A DNA stretch of 64,000 bases from an uncultured Flavobacteriales bacterium (lineage in GTDB: Bacteria > Bacteroidota > Bacteroidia > Flavobacteriales_E > Vicingaceae), in contig CAJQOH010000025.1 of NCBI GenBank assembly GCA_905479915.1, forward strand, positions 62,001 to 126,000, in the 5' to 3' direction. Below are positions 16,197 through 24,153 of this stretch, piece after piece. Below the pieces are notes generated by a model. It ran no database searches and was not told the DNA's origin. It worked only from the letters and a program-made list of their open reading frames with translations. The translations under genes and the position numbers were made by a program. Each line of letters opens with the position of its first letter. The first letter of the stretch is position 1.

Positions 16197-18557
16197 ATGT
16201 TTGTACAAAAAAGAGACGGCAGAACAGAACCAGTTCAATTTGATAAAATTACAGCAAGAATTAAGAAGCTGTGTTACGGATTAAATGAATTAGTTGACCC
16301 TACAAAGGTTGCTATGCGTGTAATTGAAGGATTATACGATGGTGTAACTACTTCAGAATTAGATAATTTAGCTGCAGAAGTTGCTGCAACAATGACTGTT
16401 CAACACCCAGACTTTGCTTTATTAGCTTCAAGAATTGCCGTTTCTAACTTGCACAAAGCAACAGATAAAAGTTTTTCTAACACGATGGAAAAACTATACA
16501 AGTATGTTGACCCAAAAACAAACGAAGACGCTCCTCTTTTAGCTACTGATGTTCATGACATCATTCAAAAAAATGCAGACAAGTTTGATTCTGCTATTAT
16601 TTATGATAGAGATTTCAATTACGATTTTTTCGGATTTAAAACATTAGAAAGAGCTTACCTTTTAAAATTAGATGGTCAAGTTGCAGAACGTCCACAACAT
16701 ATGTTGATGAGGGTTTCTATTGGAATTCACAAGGAAGATATTGAAGGAGCAATTGAAACTTACAATTTAATGTCAGAAAAGTGGTTTACACACGCTACTC
16801 CAACCTTATTTAATGCTGGAACGCCAAAACCACAAATGTCTTCTTGTTTCTTATTGTCAATGCAAGACGACAGTATCGCTGGTATCTATGACACATTAAA
16901 ACAAACTGCTCAGATTTCACAATCTGCAGGGGGAATAGGAATAAGCATTCACAACGTTAGAGCTACAGGGTCTTATATCAAAGGAACAAATGGTCAGTCA
17001 AATGGAATTGTTCCAATGTTAAAAGTATTTAACGATACAGCGCGTTATGTTGATCAAGGAGGAGGAAAAAGAAAAGGTTCTTTCGCTGTTTATTTAGAAC
17101 CTTGGCATGCTGACGTTTTTGATTTCTTAGATTTAAAAAAGAATCACGGAAAAGAAGAACAAAGAGCAAGAGATTTATTCTACGCAATGTGGACTCCAGA
17201 TTTATTCATGAAAAGAGTAGAAGAAGACGGAGAATGGACACTGATGTGCCCACATGAATGTCCTGGTTTATACGATTCTTATGGTGCAGATTTTGAAGCA
17301 CTTTATACAAAGTACGAGACTGAAGGAAAAGGAAGAAAAACAATTAAAGCAAGAGACCTTTGGAATACAATTCTAGAATCTCAAATTGAAACAGGAACTC
17401 CTTACATGCTATACAAAGATGCTTGTAACGAGAAATCTAACCAGAAAAATTTAGGTACAATACGTTCTTCGAACTTATGTACAGAAATTATGGAATATAC
17501 CTCTAAGGACGAAGTTGCAGTATGTAACTTAGCTTCTTTAGCTCTTCCAAAATTTGTAATTGACGGTAAATTTGATCACCAAAAGTTATTTGATATCACG
17601 TATGTGGCAACAAAAAACTTAAACAAAATAATTGATAACAATTATTACCCTGTTCAAGAAGCAGAAAACTCGAACTTCCGTCACCGTCCAATTGGGTTAG
17701 GTGTTCAAGGATTAGCTGATGCATTCATTTTATTAAGAATGCCTTTCGAATCTGATGAAGCAAAACAACTGAATAAAGAGATTTTCGAAACACTTTATTA
17801 CGCTTCTATGACCGCTTCTAAAGACTTAGCAAAAGTTGATGGAGCTTATGAATCTTACGAAGGTTCTCCTGTATCTAAAGGAGAGTTCCAATACGATATG
17901 TGGGGAGTTACTCCAAGTGATAGATGGGAATGGGATATCTTAAAAGAAGAAGTTGCTAAACATGGAGTAAGAAACTCATTGTTATTGGCTCCAATGCCAA
18001 CAGCTTCTACATCTCAAATCTTAGGAAACAACGAATGTTTTGAGCCTTACACTTCTAACATTTATACAAGAAGAGTATTGTCTGGTGAGTTTATCATTGT
18101 AAACAAACACTTATTAAGGGATTTAAATAAGTTAGGATTGTGGAATGATGATTTGAAAAATCAAATCATGTTAGCGAATGGATCTATTCAAGACATTCCT
18201 GAGATTCCACAAAACTTAAAAGAATTATACAAAACTGTTTGGGAAATTAAACAACGTAACATTATTGATATGGCTGCTGATAGAGGTGCTTACATCTGTC
18301 AATCACAATCATTGAACTTGTTTGTTGAGAGTCCAAACTTTGCAAAATTGACATCAATGCATTTCCACGCTTGGAAACAAGGGTTAAAAACAGGAATGTA
18401 CTACTTAAGAACAAAAGCTGCTCGTGATGCTGTTAAGTTTACAGTTGAAACAGCTGCTAAAGAAGCACCGAAACCAACTGCTAAAGAATTGGAAGAAGCT
18501 GCTATTTTAGCTTGTTCTATAGACAACCCTGACGATTGTGAAATGTGCAGTGGATAG
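16197..18557 (+). CDS. nrdA: Ribonucleoside-diphosphate reductase class I alpha subunit
   Basis: 786 residues, the catalytic large subunit. An N-terminal ATP-cone (about 1-90: [20 protein letters not shown]) implies dATP feedback control. Catalytic residues follow the eukaryotic pattern: Cys217 and Cys443 as the redox pair, and Asn426, Cys428 and Glu430 in SSNLCTE. The C-terminus ends C-x8-C-E-M-C-S-G, the mobile thiols that re-reduce the active site. It reduces all four ribonucleoside diphosphates with NrdB. It is the last gene of the pair; a terminator lies about 165 bases downstream. Confidence 0.97.
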   Translation: MFVQKRDGRTEPVQFDKITARIKKLCYGLNELVDPTKVAMRVIEGLYDGVTTSELDNLAAEVAATMTVQHPDFALLASRIAVSNLHKATDKSFSNTMEKLYKYVDPKTNEDAPLLATDVHDIIQKNADKFDSAIIYDRDFNYDFFGFKTLERAYLLKLDGQVAERPQHMLMRVSIGIHKEDIEGAIETYNLMSEKWFTHATPTLFNAGTPKPQMSSCFLLSMQDDSIAGIYDTLKQTAQISQSAGGIGISIHNVRATGSYIKGTNGQSNGIVPMLKVFNDTARYVDQGGGKRKGSFAVYLEPWHADVFDFLDLKKNHGKEEQRARDLFYAMWTPDLFMKRVEEDGEWTLMCPHECPGLYDSYGADFEALYTKYETEGKGRKTIKARDLWNTILESQIETGTPYMLYKDACNEKSNQKNLGTIRSSNLCTEIMEYTSKDEVAVCNLASLALPKFVIDGKFDHQKLFDITYVATKNLNKIIDNNYYPVQEAENSNFRHRPIGLGVQGLADAFILLRMPFESDEAKQLNKEIFETLYYASMTASKDLAKVDGAYESYEGSPVSKGEFQYDMWGVTPSDRWEWDILKEEVAKHGVRNSLLLAPMPTASTSQILGNNECFEPYTSNIYTRRVLSGEFIIVNKHLLRDLNKLGLWNDDLKNQIMLANGSIQDIPEIPQNLKELYKTVWEIKQRNIIDMAADRGAYICQSQSLNLFVESPNFAKLTSMHFHAWKQGLKTGMYYLRTKAARDAVKFTVETAAKEAPKPTAKELEEAAILACSIDNPDDCEMCSG

Positions 18558-18670
18558 GAACTCCAATTTGGTTTCACCAAATTCTAAGTGACTATCAGCT
18601 GGATATTCAGCATAGAAAAGAGCAAAAGCTCTGTGTGGAGCTAAATGTGTTCAAGTTAAAAATATATTAA

Positions 18671-18695
18671 TGTCATCCTGAGTTTATCGAAGGAC
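18671..18695. repeat. REP-like intergenic repeat unit (TGTCATCCTGAG ... CGAAGGAC)
   Basis: The segment begins TGTCATCCTGAG, continues TTTATCGAAGGAC and ends in CAGG-type complementarity. It matches a motif I know as a dispersed intergenic repeat in several bacterial genomes, including Bacteroidota. It sits between nrdA and its terminator. Only one copy was noticed in this window, so the repeat assignment rests on memory of the motif. Confidence 0.45.
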
Positions 18696-18723
18696 AGGCA
18701 TTCATAAAGATCCTTCTTTTAAG

Positions 18724-18758
18724 AGCGTCTCTCGTTGAAAAACAGAGGCGCTTTTTTT
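18724..18758 (+). terminator. Rho-independent terminator after nrdBA
   Basis: AGCGTCTCT (18724-18732) pairs with AGAGGCGCT (18744-18752) with one G-T wobble, an 11-base loop and a seven-T tract. The 289-base gap between nrdA and the next gene holds only this, the repeat-like unit at 18671 and a short AATTTGG/CCAAATT hairpin at 18565-18583. Confidence 0.85.
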
Positions 18759-18804
18759 ATTGCTTAAAAACAAACCTCTCTCCTGAATAAACTTAATTTT
18801 TAAC

Positions 18805-18812
18805 TATATTTG
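18805..18812 (+). promoter_or_regulatory. Candidate -7 box for the Sia-like operon
   Basis: TATATTTG, matching TAnnTTTG, 35 bases before the ATG at 18848. No strong -33 element was found. Confidence 0.45.
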
Positions 18813-18847
18813 GGTAATCCCTGTTGTAATTGAACTGCCACTTTAAA

Positions 18848-21043
18848 ATGAAACAATTTATTTGTTACATACTGATCTTACTCTCTACTGGAGTATATTC
18901 ACAATCCAATTATTATATAATTGACACTACAGGACTGGATATTGCTAATCTTGATGACAATGATAAGTTCTTATTGGACTCTATCTTACCTCTGGCTAAC
19001 GAAGCAGCTCATGACTCAATTCTAATTAAACACATTGCTTTTCTTGCAGAAAGTTGTTGGGACGAAAACCTCTGGCCAAGATACAATCAAAAGCTAATTG
19101 AAATAGCAGACAGAAACTTAATCAAAGAAGAAAGCAAACTCTTTCTTTCCTACAAAGCTAGCGCAATAAGCAATATTGGGTTCTTGTTTGATAATCAAGG
19201 CAAAACAGTTCTTGCCATAGAAAATTACAAAGCTGCTTTGACTCTTTTTAATGAAATTGGTGACAAAACTGGTGCTTCATCTCCAATCAACAACCTTGGT
19301 AAAGCTTATTACAACCTTGGAGATATAGAAAAATCACTTTCATATTACTTACAAGCTCTAAAGCTTCGTGAAGAATTAGGTGAGGAAGAAAGAACAATCG
19401 TTGTAAACAATAACATTGCTACTGTATATCAGGAACAGGGAGAAGATTCTATCTCTGAATACTATTACCGGAAAGCGCTTAAAACGAGCTTAAAATATAA
19501 CAACAAGCACGTCCAAGCAATTACTCATCATCAAATCGGGAAATTGTTATATAGAAAACAAGATTTTGATTCAGCCTTGGTATATTATAACATCTCCTAT
19601 AACCTTAGAAAAGAAATAGGATTTAAACAAGGAATGGCAGAGTCTCTTCACTCCATTGGAAGTCTATTTGCAGAAAGCGACAAGGAAGAGAAAGCATTTG
19701 CTGCTTATAATTTATCCTTGCAAGTACTTGAAGGAACCAATTATTTAGAGGGGTTTATCAGCTCAAAAACAGGCCTAGCCTCTTTATACTTAAAAAAAGG
19801 CGAGAATCAAAAAGCATTAATTCTTGCAGAATCAGCTTTTGAAAATGCTGAAAAAATAGGTTTCCCAGATGTTCTTAAAAAAACTTCTGCGCTTTTATCT
19901 GAGATTTATTCCAACATGGAAATGTTCGAAAAAGCCTTAAAAATGCACAAACTAAGTGTTGAGATGAAAGACAGTTTAGTGAACATTAACAATCAAAAAT
20001 CGGTTTATAAGCAACAAGTTGATTTTAACTTCCAACAAAAAGAACAAGAGTTAATGCTTCAAGAAGAAAAAAGAAAAATGATAGCAGATCAAGAAGAAAA
20101 AAGAAAAAACCTAATCATCCTTTTTATCTCAATTGGCTTATTGCTTCTTATAACTTTTACCCTTTTTCTTTACAATCGCTTTCGCTTGATTAAAAAACAA
20201 AAAAGCTTAATAGAAAAACAAAAAGGCTTAGTAGATGAACAACGATTAGAACTAGTAAATATAAATGGTGAGTTAAGCACTAAAAATGACATGATAACGG
20301 ATAGTATTTATTACGCCAAAAAAATTCAAAAAGCAGTATTACCAGATCTTGAGCCATTCAAAAAGTATTTTCAAGACATCTTTGTTTTCTATCAACCAAA
20401 AGATATCGTATCTGGAGATTTTTACTGGGCTTACAAAACGGAAAAAGAAATATTATTTACCGTTGCCGACTGCACCGGTCATGGTGTTCCTGGAGCATTT
20501 ATGAGTTTAATAGGAAGTAATATTCTTGATAAAATTGTAGGTGAAATGAACGTTACCAGGCCTGATTTAATATTAGAGCAATTAAGTAAAGAGCTGTACA
20601 ATAGATTACAATCCGAAAATGATGATAATGTTAAAGATGGTATGGATTTGGTCATGTGTTCCATTAATTTAGAAACAAAACAACTCCAATTTGCAGGAGC
20701 ATACAACCCTATGTACATTATTAGAGAAAAGGAATTGATTCAATTTAAAACAGATCGTTATCAATTAGGAAACCCAGATCACCTTAAAAGCAAAAGCATT
20801 TCACTACAATCTTTCGACTTAAAAACAAACGACACCATCTACCTGTTTTCTGATGGTTATCCTGATCAAAAAGGTGGAGAACAAGGAAAAAAATACTACT
20901 ACCCTCCTTTTAGAGCTCTTCTTACAAAAAATTCAGAACTGAACCTAACTGAACAAAAAGATGCTCTAGTTAAAGAACTAAAGATTTGGAAAGGGAACAG
21001 AGAACAACTGGATGATATACTTGTTGCAGGGCTGAAGATATGA
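18848..21043 (+). CDS. TPR sensor with C-terminal SpoIIE/PP2C-type serine phosphatase (SiaA-like role)
   Basis: 731 residues from the ATG at 18848; a TTG at 18830 would put six residues ahead of the signal peptide MKQFICYILILLSTGVYSQ. Extracytoplasmic TPR helices (about 80-395) lead into a coiled segment, a transmembrane helix (NLIILFISIGLLLLITFTLFLY, about 417-440), a linker coil, and a cytoplasmic PP2C/SpoIIE phosphatase (about 490-730). The phosphatase metal-site motifs are SGDFYW, VADCTGHGVPGAFMS and DGMDLVMCSI. It should dephosphorylate a small partner protein in response to an envelope signal. The gene overlaps the next, a close paralogue, by ATGA. Confidence 0.9.
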   Translation: MKQFICYILILLSTGVYSQSNYYIIDTTGLDIANLDDNDKFLLDSILPLANEAAHDSILIKHIAFLAESCWDENLWPRYNQKLIEIADRNLIKEESKLFLSYKASAISNIGFLFDNQGKTVLAIENYKAALTLFNEIGDKTGASSPINNLGKAYYNLGDIEKSLSYYLQALKLREELGEEERTIVVNNNIATVYQEQGEDSISEYYYRKALKTSLKYNNKHVQAITHHQIGKLLYRKQDFDSALVYYNISYNLRKEIGFKQGMAESLHSIGSLFAESDKEEKAFAAYNLSLQVLEGTNYLEGFISSKTGLASLYLKKGENQKALILAESAFENAEKIGFPDVLKKTSALLSEIYSNMEMFEKALKMHKLSVEMKDSLVNINNQKSVYKQQVDFNFQQKEQELMLQEEKRKMIADQEEKRKNLIILFISIGLLLLITFTLFLYNRFRLIKKQKSLIEKQKGLVDEQRLELVNINGELSTKNDMITDSIYYAKKIQKAVLPDLEPFKKYFQDIFVFYQPKDIVSGDFYWAYKTEKEILFTVADCTGHGVPGAFMSLIGSNILDKIVGEMNVTRPDLILEQLSKELYNRLQSENDDNVKDGMDLVMCSINLETKQLQFAGAYNPMYIIREKELIQFKTDRYQLGNPDHLKSKSISLQSFDLKTNDTIYLFSDGYPDQKGGEQGKKYYYPPFRALLTKNSELNLTEQKDALVKELKIWKGNREQLDDILVAGLKI

Positions 21044-23199
21044 TTAACGTTATTTATATTAATTTGAAAAAAAGAAGCATTTATATTTTTCTGTTTTTAA
21101 TCTCTTTAAATGGAGTTGCTCAAACTTTTAATAAAAAACAACAGCATCAGCTTGATAGTTTAAATACTATAATCAACACCTCTACAAGCCCTGACACTTC
21201 TTTAGCAGATGCCTATGTTAGTTTGTCAGAAATACTATACGTAACCAACATAGACACCATAGAGCCTTTATGTGAAAGCGCTAAAGCCATCATAGATGAG
21301 GGACTTTCAAAAAGTCCTTCTAAGTTGATTGAAGGAAAGCTTTTAAAAGCTCTCGGTTCTTCTTTAAACAACATTGGTTATTCATATACAGTTCATGGAG
21401 ATATACCCGAAGCACTAAAATATTATCGTAAAGGATTAAAAATAAGAGAGGAGATTAAAGACAAAAAAGGCATTGCCAATTCTCTAAATAATATTGGAAT
21501 TATTTACAAAAGAATGGGAGATCTTCCCGAAGCATTAAAGTATTATCACAAATCTTTAAAAATCAAAAAAGAAATAGATGACAAATCAGGAGTAGGAACA
21601 TCTCTCAACAATATCGGAGGAATTTACGATAGTATGGGAGACGCCCCTGAAGCACTAAAATACTACCATAAATCTTTAAAAGTAAGGGAAGAAATTGACG
21701 ACAAAAAAGGGATAGCGAACTCCCTTAGTAATATTGGTGCTGCCTATAACGACCAAGGAAATATTCCGAAAGCATTAAAATATCACGAAGAAGCTCTGAA
21801 AATAAGAATGGGGACAGGAGATAAAAACGGTGTAGGAATTTCTTTATACAATATTGGAAGTATCTATACGAAAAAGCAAGAATACGATAAAGCCCTGGGG
21901 TATTACTATCAGTCTTTAGAAATTCAAGAAGCGGCAGATGATAAAAGACACTTATCTAGTTCTTTAAGCAATGTCGGGCGAATTATGTTTAAAAAAGGAA
22001 ATTTACAGGAAGCCCAAAGTTATGGTGAACGTAGTTTAAAATTAGCACAAGAGGTAGGTTATCCGGAGAACATTAGTAGCTCATCAAACTTGTTGAGTCA
22101 AATTTATGAAGAACAAAACAAGGATGCCCTGGCTTTAAAAATGTACAAGCTATATTCTACTATGAACGACAGTATGAGTAATGAGTCTAATCAAAAATCT
22201 ATAGTACAACAACAAGCAAAATATGTTTATGAAAAACAAAAAGCCATTGATGATGCAGCACACGATAAGCAGTTAGCACTAGATCAGGAAGAAAAAGAAA
22301 AGCAACAAATTATCACCGTAGCAATAGGTTCAGGGCTGGCACTAACTATTGTTTTTCTCTTATTTATATTTAACCGCTTACAAGTGGCTAAAACTCAAAA
22401 AGCGACTATTGAAAATCAAAATAAAGAGTTGTCATCTAAAAATGATATGATTACTGACAGTATTAATTATGCTAAAAAAATTCAAAAAGCGATTTTACCC
22501 GATCAGGGACCATTCAAAAAGGTTTTTCAAGATATTTTTATTTTTTACAAACCCAAAGACATCGTTTCTGGAGATTTTTACTGGGGCTATAAAACAGAAA
22601 AAGAAATTTTATTTACTGTTGCCGATTGTACTGGCCATGGTGTGCCTGGAGCATTTATGAGTTTAATAGGAAGTAACATTTTAGACAAAATTGTTGGTGA
22701 ATTAAATATCATAAGGCCCGATCAAATTCTTGAGCAATTAAGTAAAGAACTATATAAAAGACTTCGCTCTGAAGGGGAGTCTAATATAAAAGATGGGATG
22801 GATCTCGTTATGTGTTCCATTAATTTAGAGACTAAAAAACTTCAGTTTTCAGGAGCATACAACCCAATGTATATTGTTAGGAATCAAGAGCTTATTCAAT
22901 TCAAAACCGATAGGTATCAACTAGGAAACCCAGATCATTTAGCCAACAAAAACTTTACACTGCAAACTTTCGATTTACAAAAGGATGACATTATCTACTT
23001 GTTTTCTGATGGGTTTCCCGACCAAAAAGGGGGAGAAAAAGGAAAAAAATATTTTTATCCTCCTTTTAGAGATTTTCTTACAAAAAATTCAGAACTTTCT
23101 TTGGCAAAACAACATGACCTTCTCGAGAAGGAATTAATTAATTGGAAAGGAGATAAAGAACAGCTGGACGATATTTTAATAATGGGTATAAAAATATAA
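21040..23199 (+). CDS. Second TPR sensor with SpoIIE/PP2C phosphatase, tandem paralogue
   Basis: 719 residues with a signal peptide (cleavage near GVAQ, residue 28), five regular 40-residue TPR units (120-319), further TPR helices to about 390, a transmembrane helix (IITVAIGSGLALTIVFLLFIF) and a cytoplasmic SpoIIE phosphatase. The phosphatase half is nearly the same as in the preceding gene (KKIQKA, SGDFYWGYKTEKE, VADCTGHGVPGAF), including 32 identical bases (20489-20520 and 22645-22676). The TPR halves differ strongly. The pair therefore looks like a duplication in which the sensor part diverged. It is followed three bases later by the SiaB-like kinase gene. Confidence 0.9.
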   Translation: MINVIYINLKKRSIYIFLFLISLNGVAQTFNKKQQHQLDSLNTIINTSTSPDTSLADAYVSLSEILYVTNIDTIEPLCESAKAIIDEGLSKSPSKLIEGKLLKALGSSLNNIGYSYTVHGDIPEALKYYRKGLKIREEIKDKKGIANSLNNIGIIYKRMGDLPEALKYYHKSLKIKKEIDDKSGVGTSLNNIGGIYDSMGDAPEALKYYHKSLKVREEIDDKKGIANSLSNIGAAYNDQGNIPKALKYHEEALKIRMGTGDKNGVGISLYNIGSIYTKKQEYDKALGYYYQSLEIQEAADDKRHLSSSLSNVGRIMFKKGNLQEAQSYGERSLKLAQEVGYPENISSSSNLLSQIYEEQNKDALALKMYKLYSTMNDSMSNESNQKSIVQQQAKYVYEKQKAIDDAAHDKQLALDQEEKEKQQIITVAIGSGLALTIVFLLFIFNRLQVAKTQKATIENQNKELSSKNDMITDSINYAKKIQKAILPDQGPFKKVFQDIFIFYKPKDIVSGDFYWGYKTEKEILFTVADCTGHGVPGAFMSLIGSNILDKIVGELNIIRPDQILEQLSKELYKRLRSEGESNIKDGMDLVMCSINLETKKLQFSGAYNPMYIVRNQELIQFKTDRYQLGNPDHLANKNFTLQTFDLQKDDIIYLFSDGFPDQKGGEKGKKYFYPPFRDFLTKNSELSLAKQHDLLEKELINWKGDKEQLDDILIMGIKI
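21397..21996 (+). repeat. Five in-frame 120-base TPR repeats
   Basis: Residues 120-319 of the second phosphatase repeat with an exact 40-residue period: G-D-x-P-E-A-L-K-Y-Y-H-K-S-L-K-I at each start and N-N-I-G-x-I-Y near each end. The first three units are almost the same in protein and close in DNA. A unit of 40 rather than the usual 34 residues is typical of TPR_12/NPHP3-like arrays. Confidence 0.85.
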
Positions 23200-23202
23200 A
23201 TA

Positions 23203-23739
23203 ATGACAGGCAATATTTTCGACTTATACAAAACCATGAACGCAGATAAAATTATTTGTGCCTACCATGGCAACTTCAATTATGATGTTGTAAACGGGTT
23301 ATTAAAAACTGCAAAAGTTCAGCTAAACAATCCTGAAAATAACCGTACGTCAGCAAAAAAAACATACAATATTTTAGTAGAATGTTTAGAAAACATTCAC
23401 AAGCATTCCGAAAACGGAGGAGAAAAAATCAAAGAAGCTATTTTTGTTTTAACTCAACCTTCAGATGGTTTTTCAATAACTGTTGGGAATTTAATTTCTT
23501 CATCAGAAAAAGAATCACTAAAAAACAATATTGATAATTTAAATAAAATGACAAGAGATGAGCTTAAGGCTCATTATAGGGATATTATAAAAAATGGAAA
23601 AGTATCTGATAGAGGTGGTGCGGGATTGGGAATGACAGATATTGCCTTAAAATCAAGATCAAAATTAAACTATACATTTAATGAATATTATGAAGATGAA
23701 CTGTTTTTTAGTTTATGTGTTCATATCAAAAATAAATAA
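23203..23739 (+). CDS. SiaB family protein kinase (DUF6272), GHKL ATPase
   Basis: 178 residues, cytoplasmic. It has the GHKL/anti-sigma-like kinase fold: an N-box with NILVECLENIHKHSE (about residues 55-69) and a G-box with SDRGGAGLGMTDIALKS (about 136-152). In Pseudomonas aeruginosa SiaB is the kinase that phosphorylates SiaC and opposes the phosphatase SiaA. Here the gene follows two SiaA-like phosphatases by three bases and precedes a SiaC-like gene by two bases, so the same cycle is inferred. No diguanylate cyclase (SiaD) gene is adjacent. Confidence 0.88.
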   Translation: MTGNIFDLYKTMNADKIICAYHGNFNYDVVNGLLKTAKVQLNNPENNRTSAKKTYNILVECLENIHKHSENGGEKIKEAIFVLTQPSDGFSITVGNLISSSEKESLKNNIDNLNKMTRDELKAHYRDIIKNGKVSDRGGAGLGMTDIALKSRSKLNYTFNEYYEDELFFSLCVHIKNK

Positions 23740-23741
23740 TC

Positions 23742-24140
23742 ATGGAGAATTTTAAAATAGAAGCAACAGAAAACACACCTAAAATAGAGTTAAATCACAA
23801 TGATCATACACTTCTTTTTGAAGGAGATTCAAGACCAGAAAATGTACAAGATTTCTTTGGGCCTGTAATAAAGTGGATAGAGGATTACAACAAACACCTT
23901 TACTTTTTAAAAGACCTTAACAACGCTTCAATTACCATTCAGTGTAATTTTAAGTTTGAGTACTTTAACTCTTCTTCTGCGAAATACATTATGGATATCA
24001 TTAATCTTTTATCCAATTTAGATTCTTCAATTGTGCTATCAATAAACTGGCATTACGAAGAAATGGATGAAGACATGCAAGAAGCTGGAGAGGAGTTTGA
24101 AGATATGATGGGGATTAAATTCAACTTTGTTGTTGATTAA
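23742..24140 (+). CDS. SiaC family regulatory phosphoprotein (DUF1987)
   Basis: 132 residues. It has the STAS-like small-protein layout of DUF1987: KIEATENTPKIELNH at the N-terminus, GDSRPENVQDFFGPVIKWIEDY in the middle and the conserved FEYFNSSSAKYIMDI segment. SiaC in P. aeruginosa is phosphorylated on a Thr in the same NxS/T-rich segment; here the Ser cluster at 77-79 is the likely acceptor. When unphosphorylated, SiaC activates its partner diguanylate cyclase. It is the last gene of the four-gene operon and ends 13 bases from the convergent ispG. The downstream target is unknown. Confidence 0.88.
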   Translation: MENFKIEATENTPKIELNHNDHTLLFEGDSRPENVQDFFGPVIKWIEDYNKHLYFLKDLNNASITIQCNFKFEYFNSSSAKYIMDIINLLSNLDSSIVLSINWHYEEMDEDMQEAGEEFEDMMGIKFNFVVD

Positions 24141-24153
24141 CCCTTTCTTGTTT

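Noticed and set aside
18848-24140. Operon as a sporulation or sigma-B type anti-sigma system
   Set aside because: The SpoIIE domain alone suggested this, but the kinase and small protein match SiaB and SiaC rather than RsbW and RsbV, and no sigma factor gene is near.
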